Positions 56,279 to 64,000 of a DNA stretch of 64,000 nucleotides are shown here, piece after piece. How positions within the stretch are numbered: the stretch's first letter is position 1; every line of letters starts with the position of its first letter. This DNA comes from Nematostella vectensis (taxonomy: Eukaryota; Cnidaria; Anthozoa; Actiniaria; Edwardsiidae): positions 684,501 to 748,500 of the forward strand of contig NC_064034.1 of the NCBI RefSeq assembly GCF_932526225.1. Reading direction: 5' to 3'. The translations under genes were made by a program, and so were the position numbers. The notes beneath the pieces were generated by a model. That model did no database searches and was not told the origin of the DNA. It saw nothing but the letters and a program-made list of their open reading frames with translations.

Positions 56279-59200
56279 TCATACAGCAACACCAGTGAAG
56301 AGAGCACCAATCTTTTGGTGCAGGTATCTAAACCTTGGTCTTTCATGAGGAACCAAACTCCAGCAATCTTGCATTAGGCTGTACATCTCTCGTGGACACT
56401 CCTTTGGCTTTGGGAGAATATCCCCATCTCTTACCAGGCTTATAACTTCCTCGTTATTCATACCATAGTATGGCGTCATCCCATATGAGTACACCTCCCA
56501 TAGCATGATCCCGTAGGACCAGATGTCCGTGTTGTCATCAAAAATCCCATTGTGAATGGTCTCTAGCGGGAGCCAGCGAACTGGGTACTTGGATTTTTGT
56601 ATAGTATTAAGGTGGTAGTAACTTGTGTTGGGGCCTGCATCACTTACTCCAAGGTTTGCAATCTTCACAATCATATTCTTACTGATTATGCAGCTCTTTG
56701 TGCAGAGCTGTTTGTGAATGTATCCCCTGCTCGCTAAATACTCCATACCGGCGGCTATCTGTTTAGCAATGCATAACTGATCCAGGTGGGACAGTTTGTT
56801 AGAGTCTGGATCGATGGCAGAAGAAGGCCGTTCACGAATAATGTAATGACTACAGCCACAATCTCGCAGGAACTGGTTAAGATCTCCGCGGTCTGAGTAC
56901 TCAAGCACAAGGCAAAGAGGTCTCCCAATCACACACACTCCAAGCAAACTCTGAACATTGGGGTGATCGTATGTTGTCAGAACTAAGGCTTCCTCTTCGA
57001 AAGCATCCTTGATCTCCTGGCTGGGGACGGATTCCTTGCGCACCTTGACCATCACCATGACGTCTTGTTCCCCACGGGACAAGGGTGCCATGTTACCAAG
57101 GAAAAGCCTGCTTAGTGGACCTGCAAACGAAATAGAACAAGTAACACACCAAAAGTACATCGGACTGACGAAGACTGTTTTATTACAGCAAACGCAGAAT
57201 TTCCCTCGTTGCACACATGGCTAAGCTTGGAGACCAGGGAGATTACGGCAAGCATAGAATTTCTAGCGCAACATTTGCATTGCGCGAAAAATAACCTGAA
57301 AAATTGCAGTTGTTGTACCAAACACGCTTAAAGGATGAGTAACGTAAAATTGCACGGAAATGAGAATGGTGTTTTAATATTTTAAACGCGAATAAAGTCT
57401 ATAGCAATTTCGTTCCCAGAATCCAGAATCCTACTTTTACTAGCAGGGAAATGAAACAGCATGAATGAAACTAACACGACTTGCTCTTACCATCATCTAG
57501 GTCTTTAACGAACTCGATATTGTTTCTGTATAACTCCCATCTCTCTAGCTTCGGGTTGATGTAAGAGCTTGTGCTATTTCTCTCGAACATCGGGTTCTTC
57601 GTCAGCTGTTCCAGGCTGACCGGGGTCGGCGGCTTGTAGCGGCTACTCGCCCTCTGTCGCCTGATGCACACCACGCCTAGCAGGACGAGTACGAGCGTGG
57701 CCAGTGCGCAGACGACCAGAATGTAGAACAAGCTCTTGCCAGGCATGAACTGATCCCAGGGGCTTTGGGATACTGCCTCCATATCTGCGTGAAAAAGGAC
57801 GGTATCACCCTGGGGATTTCTCCATACTCCATATAGCCCACCCTCTGAGGGGCGTATCAACCTGGGGATATGCCCATAAACCGTGTAGATCTACTTACCC
57901 TCTGAGGGGCGTATTACGCCAGACCTATTGTCAATGCCGTACGGGTTCTGGGCCAAACATTTAACCTCTGTGTATTCCTTGTTGACGGTGAACGTAAAGG
58001 ATGACGTGTACATGCTCTCTCTACCTCTGTTCTGCTCACCATCGTAGTAGCGCCCGTCAATAAACCATCTGCAATACGAAGCAAAGTAATGACGTCGATA
58101 AGCCGCATTGTCTCCAGTTTACTTATCTGTTAGAATCCGCGCTATTAAACAGGCCATCCGCTCTAAATTATCAGTCACATCCCCGAAGAAACTTTCAATA
58201 GACACACTGTTTTTACATTTTTTGAAATATTTTTCGCGTTATTTTTCGCGATTGTTACGCAATCGACCGAAAGTAAACTGGTGACAATGCGGCTTTAATA
58301 TATCCAGGACAATGGAACCTTCACTCAACCATCTCCGAGTAAATACGCAGCTAAGCCACTCGCTGAATTTACATAACTCGGATGTAAAAGTAAGAATTAT
58401 TTTGAATGACGGATTACAATTCCAACAACGTTATTCACCTTATTTTCATGGGCGGCGTGCCGGTGGCCGAGCACCTTAGCGTGACATTGGCCCCGATGCC
58501 CGCCGTCTGGTTTAGAGTCGCTATGGTGATAAGTGCTTTTCGCGGAACCATGTTTCGCGTGGTCACTGGCATTCCTGGGAAAATGGTTACATAAGCCAAC
58601 AAGCAACCAATATACATAGATTCACATATTCACCCGTCTACAACAATTCTCACGCCATTTCCTTCATTGAAATTCATTTAAAAGAAGCAAAAGTAAATTT
58701 GCAGATTCAATAAAAAAACAAGTTTAATAAAAGATTGAAAAAAGAAAACAAAGATGGTTAGAAAATTGAGCTTATTATTTTCAGTATTTATCAAGCCGGC
58801 ATCATCAGAGTTCTCCACCAAATCACTTACGACGTTGTACGCTCGCAGTGGCCTTGGCAGAGCTCCTGCCGAGGTCGTTGTACACCAGGCATTCCACCTT
58901 CACAGTCTGCTCAGCACGAAAAGTTATTTTTGATGTGCGACTTTGGCCCATTGTGGCCAGATCGGATGAGTCTATTCCATTAATGTACCACCTGAATAAA
59001 GAAACGACAATCAGAAGACGCTAAGGATTTCAAAAGCGCTGTTTTTAAAGGGAAGTTCTGTTCAATAAATTCTTAATCATCTATCCAATTTTGTCGCGGA
59101 AGTGGGGATGTAACCCCTTGTCATAAGTGGGGTGGGGATGTAACCCCTTGTCCTAAGTGGGGTGGGGCTGTATCCCCTGTCCTAGGTGGGGTGGGGCTGT

Positions 59201-62200
59201 ATCCCCCTGTCCTAGGTGGGATGGGGCTGTAATCCCTCTGTCCTAGATGGGGTGGGGTAATAACTCCGGTCCTGGGTGGAGTGGCTTTAAGCAAGTCCTT
59301 ACTTGATCTTGAGAGGAGGATCCCCGCCGACAGTACACGTCATCGTCACGTGATCCCCAGTAACCACGTTCTGATCAGCGGGCCCAAGAACTATGATTGG
59401 TGGATCCTTGACGCTCAAAAATCCGTACATTTGAATGGAATCCACGCCAATCATCCCTATGCCGGCGTGACAGCCGTACATCCCGCTATCTTCCTTTTTC
59501 GTTTTCTTGAGCGTCAGTGTGGATTTGCGCTTGGGCCGGTTCCAGATATCGATTTGGTCTGGATCGTCGCTGATGATTCTACCATTCCACGTCCATTTAA
59601 TCGGTACACGTTTTCTAGTCCCCTTCACGTGGCATACGAATCTCTGCGAAGAGCCGACAGCTACGGTGTGGTTCCCGAGAGGGTTTGTGAAGGAGAGCAC
59701 GGTTTTAGGCACGTTAGCAACCACTTTGGTTGGCGAAGCAGTTGCCGTTGCAGTGGTCTCTGGTTTTTGTGATAGATGCATGCCTGTAGCTGTGATGTGC
59801 GTTGGAAGACTGTCGGTTGGTGCAGTACTTGTCAAGGATTGTTTTGTGGTGGAAAGAAGTGGTACAAACGGTTCATCTGTCGTAATTTCTGCAACGGAAA
59901 TGTTATAAATTAAAACATTATTTTTCAATATTCCCAAAAATGCTTAATTCGTTTCTTTCTTTTGTTTCAGTAATGGGGAATAACTTAGTTTTCTAGTGCA
60001 CCATTTACATCTCCTTCCCCCTGCTTATATTCTTAAACGTCCTTCCACATTTGTAAAATCGCTTCTAGTATCGGCAAGATCACTACGCTGAAAAACATAA
60101 CAGCGGCTCAAAGGGTCCAATTTTCCTTTCCAATTTTCACATACGCATGCGCCACATGACACAGCTTTTGCATACTTACGTTTTACTGTTGCTTTGAACT
60201 CCGCTCTAAATCCTCTGAACCCAACTGAGGAATCCGAGACAAATTTGACAAACATTTGATTCGAGCTTGAGTCGACATCAAATGGTTGCATGCCGCCACA
60301 GTACTTGCCAATCATCGTGTCCGTCTCGCTCGGCCCATCGAATACCTTGACATAGTCATTGCTGCAAGCGAAGTTCCTCTCCGTGAGAAAATCCTTGAAG
60401 GTCAGACGGACAATAAGGCCCTGGGCTACCGTTATGGCCCATGTACAAGTTTGATCATCAGGGTAAGATTCATTAGGATAGTTTGGGCTGGTAAATATGC
60501 CACTTTGTTGGCCTTTGAAGTTTTTATGGCAGGGAGCAGCTGAAATAAAAGAAGGATTGTTAAATATTGTTGACGAGTAAGACCTTTTGAAGAATGATAG
60601 TTGAGGGGGCGCGATGCACCGCCAGAGTGTGCCTTTATTCTTGAAGATGGTCAAATACTATGCTTCTCTATATGTACTCTGGCTGCGACCCCCACCCCCC
60701 ATCTTAATATCTTAATATAGGTATTAACATTCTTGAACATAGGTTTCGTAGATGGCGACTCGTCCGGGGCAATAGGCTTGTCCAAACAAACTTTTCTATG
60801 TCGGGTTGTTGATAGTTTTGCCTCTAAGGACAAGTTTGGTTGTTAATGGTTTTGCCTCTAAGGACAAGTTTGGTTGTTGATGGTTTTGCCTCTAAGGACA
60901 AGTTTGGTTGTCGATGGTTTTGCCTCTAAGGACAAGTTTGGTTGTTGATGGTTTTGCCTCTAAGGACAAGTTTGGTTGTTGATGGTTTTGCCTATAAGGA
61001 CAAGTTTGGTTGTTGATGGTTTTGCCTATAAGGACAAGTTTGGTTGTTGATGGTTTTGCCTCTAAGGACAAGTTTGGTTGTTGATGGTTTTGCCTCTAAG
61101 GACAAGTTTGGTTGTTGATGGTTTTGCCTCTAAGGACAAGTTTGGTTGTTGATGGTTTTGTCTCTAAGGACAAGTTTGGTTGTTGATGGTTTTGCCTCTA
61201 AGGACAAGTTTGGTTGTTGATGGTTTTGCCTCTAAGGACAAGTTTGGTTGTTGATGGTTTTGCCTCTAAGGGCAGGAAAAGTATCCTTTATTTCGTTACG
61301 CCATGTAACGCTGGGTGACTAGTCGCCAAACAGAGTTGTACATGTGAAAAAGTATCACATTTCCCATATCATCGGCTAGTCACTAGCGTTTATCCAATGA
61401 CACGCTCGGCTAGTCACTAGCGTTAATCCAATGACACGCTCGGCGTGCACCCACCTGCCTGGGCTCTTTCTTAGGTGAAAGTTCGGGGTTCTCCGCTGGA
61501 CACGGTTTATTCGAGAACAATTGGCGACTTGCGCTAAGAAATTTTTAGGGGGCAAACTCGCGTGGCTCGACGGCAAAATAACCAGTCCCGTGCACAGGGG
61601 GGTGCGCAGGTTGCGCGCGCACCCCTACCCCTCCCCTTGGCGGTCAAAAAAGTGTCAATCTTCATATACTGTGCTTTTTTCATATAATACCTGACTGCGC
61701 GCACCCTCTCGGCCAATCCTGGGTACGCGCCTGATAACAACAACAATGTAGCCTTTTCATCGCTTACGAACCAGCCTGATTGTTTCTCTTTCAGAGAGGG
61801 CTTATTTTCATTGAAACATTTCACCATCTTGAGGCTTGCTGGTGTGACGGTCGTAGCCATTCGCCACTCCAAAAGTCACTTGACTTCTTAGTGCAAGTCG
61901 CTTGATTCACAATTATAATAACTTTATAGGGCATCGACTTTACGGGCTCACAATGTTTTGATAGTTTGCTTGCTTTTTTGAATGAAAAGAGGTATGAATT
62001 CAATGCGTTGTCCACTCCATGCGTAGCGCATTCGATGGCGTGGCTACTCGTTAAAACAAGTCCCAAAACACGACCCTTCAAATTCAGCGAGGTCGAAATG
62101 ACTTGAAAGATATCCAAAACGATGCAACATTAGTTATTCATAACAATCACTTTAAATGAGCAGAATGCAAAAGAATTTGCCACGTCCTTCCGTATTTGGA

Positions 62201-63888
62201 CTCCACCGTAATCAGTTCCTGGTAATAAATCACTGTCATAATCTCCCATGTACTTCCTTCAAAAAAGATTACCACATTTCACATTATAATGAGATCACCA
62301 CTCCAACCCCAAAACTTCGGTTCCCCATTTAGCTAGTTATTAACAGTTTATCTAGTTTACAATTTGTTACACGCAGATCAAACCTAGAAAAGGAAAAGAC
62401 AATGACCATTCCTGCTAGGGTGTGTCTGGTTTCCTTCTCGAGATAAAAATCTCAGAGGCTTGGCAGTTCCAGCCGTTTATATTATGTCCCCGATGACATC
62501 TTGAAGTGGCTCTTACAAGCTCTTCCTTTCAGCAATCACTGTAACTTCACATGATTTTTAATAGCTGAAGCTTTCATTGTTTAAGAACAGTTTTTAATTT
62601 GAATCGCGCCTTCTATTGTCACACGTCACATGTGGTAATTCTAACTTCTTCCACAAAGTCATGTTATTCCTTCAACGCATTTGGAAATATAAAAGAGGTA
62701 TAGAGATACACTCTACTTCTAGAACTTAAACTGATTTGTTTATTGAAAAAGTGATGATTTCTTAGGTGATATCGCGTGCCTTGAGGAAACATCCAGTGCT
62801 TTTCACCCCCGTCAGCTCATATTTCGGTTTTCAGACGTGACTCTTACAGTAGTTAGGCATCTTACTTAGAGTAAACAAAACGAGACCTGAAATTAGTCCG
62901 ATATCACAATAACATTAACTTTCATCTTATACGGATTTTCAATGATAAACAATTAATCACACGAAATCACGTTTTTATCATTCCAAAAGAGCCGGTCATT
63001 TAGAGTAGAAATACATTCGAAGCTTGAAAGCACACACGTCGAATTGAAAAATAAACAAACTGACAGCCCTAACAATGATGACTAGTTCAGGAATCACAGA
63101 CGTGTGAAGCGAATAATGGCACACTGTAATAGCTTAGTGCTTTCTTATGCCAATTATGCGGATGGGGGGCTTTTACTGTCAGGTATAAAGCCATTGAGAC
63201 AGTTTTACTAGAGTCTAGACCCCTGTACTAGAATGATACTTTAATGTGTATACTTTCATGTGTATATCAGTTGATCCAGTATGTAATTTGGAATTAGAGA
63301 ATACGCTAGAATTCAGTAATTCTCGCGATTATAGCACATCCTAACAAAGATTTTACTACCGAGTCGAAGGCTTCGAATGCTTGATCGGTAACGGGTGATC
63401 TCGTGATAAGATAGCTGATAGTTTGAACCCAGAAATGGCTGGATGGTCATGATTAGCTATAGACTCGATGGCTACAGATTTTTTTACGCACTAACGCGTG
63501 CCTATGTATAACCCGCGCGCTTCAATTAAACCCCTATTCCTCGGTAATTCCCTTGGAATCCGTAGAAATAAAATACAAAGGTCGCAAACGCCATAAACAT
63601 ACGAGGTGTCCAGCTGTTTCAGGGTGGACCCAATAGAGCTTTTTACTGTGCGAGTTAGAGTCCGACGGTAGATCAGCCTAGGTTAACACTAAGACATGAA
63701 GCATACCGAACGAAAACACAAAAGAGATCAACTACGGAGCCTTTGGCTAGAATAAGGCATAAAAGTAACTTTTTAAGCATCGATAGAACCCCAAACTTAC
63801 CTGAGGTATTAATCATCAAGGAGCTGAAGGCCAGAAAAGCCACGAATATTTGAACATAGCAACAGCTACCCGAGTTGCTTTTGATCAT
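56279..63888 (-). CDS. MuSK/ROR-like receptor with CUB and Ig domains and a pseudokinase, complete
   Basis: Eight minus-strand exons: 63888-63801, 60539-60180, 59888-59303, 58991-58831, 58574-58439, 58068-57899, 57784-57491 and 57120-56279. All joins are in phase, giving 878 aa. A signal peptide (VQIFVAFLAFSSLMINTS) is followed by a CUB domain (CHKNFKGQQSGIFTSPNYP ... FDGPSETDTMIGKYCGG), a Ser/Thr/Pro stalk and three Ig domains (Cys pairs FVCHV/YGCHA, MTCTV/VECLV, LRCSA/VKCLA). Then come one TM helix (FYILVVCALATLVLVLLGVV), a juxtamembrane NPMFER and YRNNIEFVKDL, and a tyrosine-kinase fold in a single exon. LLGVCVIGRPLCLVLEY and PYYGMNNEEVISLVRDGDIL resemble MuSK most closely. Catalysis looks lost: HRD is HKQ (56708-56710) and DFG is NLG (56654-56656), and the Gly loop is degraded, while VMVKV keeps the lysine. 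There is no Frizzled domain, unlike MuSK and ROR. The start at 63888 is the first ATG before the signal peptide. Confidence 0.9.
57803..57911. repeat. Two-copy duplication of a receptor exon end with donor
   Basis: The end of exon 6 (forward accctctgaggggcgtat at about 57897-57914) is repeated at 57840-57857, with the linking tatcaacctggggat/tatcaccctggggat also shared. On the minus strand the real donor is cagagg|gtaagt and the copy reads cagagg|gtgggc, a weak duplicate donor inside intron 6. Confidence 0.88.
59100..59290. repeat. Repeat of about 35 bp next to the receptor exon 3 donor
   Basis: About five copies of gtcctaagtggggtggggct plus gtaaccccct at the 5' end of intron 3 on the minus strand. 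It is G/C-rich and not recognisably derived from the exon. Confidence 0.85.
60800..61270. repeat. 34-bp minisatellite in receptor intron 1, 14 copies
   Basis: Unit gttgatggttttgcctctaa plus ggacaagtttggtt, very homogeneous, about 260 bp upstream (minus strand) of the CUB exon acceptor. It is not exon-derived. Confidence 0.95.
61276..63800. other. Intron 1 of the receptor gene, no gene seen
   Basis: Unique AT-rich intronic sequence. The only structure I can point to is a two-copy 36-bp direct repeat (ggctagtcactagcgtt-atccaatgacacgctc) at 61372-61443. Open frames here lack recognisable protein character. Confidence 0.55.
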
Positions 63889-64000
63889 AGTAGAACTAGC
63901 AGTGGTAAGAACAGCCAAAGATCGGTCGTAAGATAGTTATGCCAGCATGCGACAAAATCGGTGAAATCCACACTCTCGAGTCGACCAACAATGTATAATA

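Noticed and set aside
63889-63918. Longer N-terminus for the receptor starting at 63918
   Set aside because: The codon there is TTG. The first ATG is at 63888 and directly precedes a good signal peptide.

Overview
This is a window of an animal nuclear genome, almost certainly a marine invertebrate. It has intron-rich, conserved metazoan genes, a MuSK-like receptor, CR1-type LINEs, MITEs and unusually many minisatellites. I cannot name the species from sequence alone. Amphioxus-like and anthozoan-like genomes both fit, and the junction-seeded intronic minisatellites lean me slightly towards amphioxus.

Layout: (1) 1-8739, + strand: the last four exons of a MOV10-type RNA helicase, preceded by a LINE relic, with its introns filled by 44-, 46- and 71-bp tandem repeats. 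(2) 10125-15142: a decayed 5-kb transposon with inverted ends, carrying a broken copy of a widespread uncharacterised ORF family. Inside it sits a second 2.1-kb inverted-repeat element that holds a 49-bp satellite and a long palindrome. (3) 15217-26552, +: a complete 14-exon SLC38A9 homologue (lysosomal arginine-sensing transporter), 571 aa. (4) 39225-28072, -: a complete 11-exon YIPF1/YIPF2 homologue, 299 aa, tail-to-tail with SLC38A9. (5) 52386-41902, -: a complete 13-exon cytosolic phenylalanyl-tRNA synthetase alpha subunit, 499 aa, with a CR1-like LINE in intron 1. (6) 52692-54659, +: a 4-exon RNF170 E3 ligase, 274 aa, head-to-head with FARSA across about 305 bp. (7) 63888-56279, -: an 8-exon receptor with CUB, three Ig domains, a TM segment and a MuSK/ROR-like pseudokinase, 878 aa. 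All exon joins in the complete genes were checked by hand for phase, and every total is divisible by three.

The outstanding signal is that many intronic minisatellites are not random. Their unit is the last bases of the adjacent coding exon plus its 5' splice site, copied from 2 to about 65 times. I find this at donors in MOV10 (two), SLC38A9 (three), the YIPF gene (three) and the MuSK-like receptor (one). There is one acceptor-side case in SLC38A9 and one array seeded at the YIPF stop codon. Each array is therefore a run of duplicate or decoy donors, and one YIPF array has units that look like 27-nt in-frame microexons. Tandem repeats make up roughly a third of the window by eye.

The genes show no operon-like linkage. 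The only likely shared regulation is the FARSA/RNF170 bidirectional promoter.
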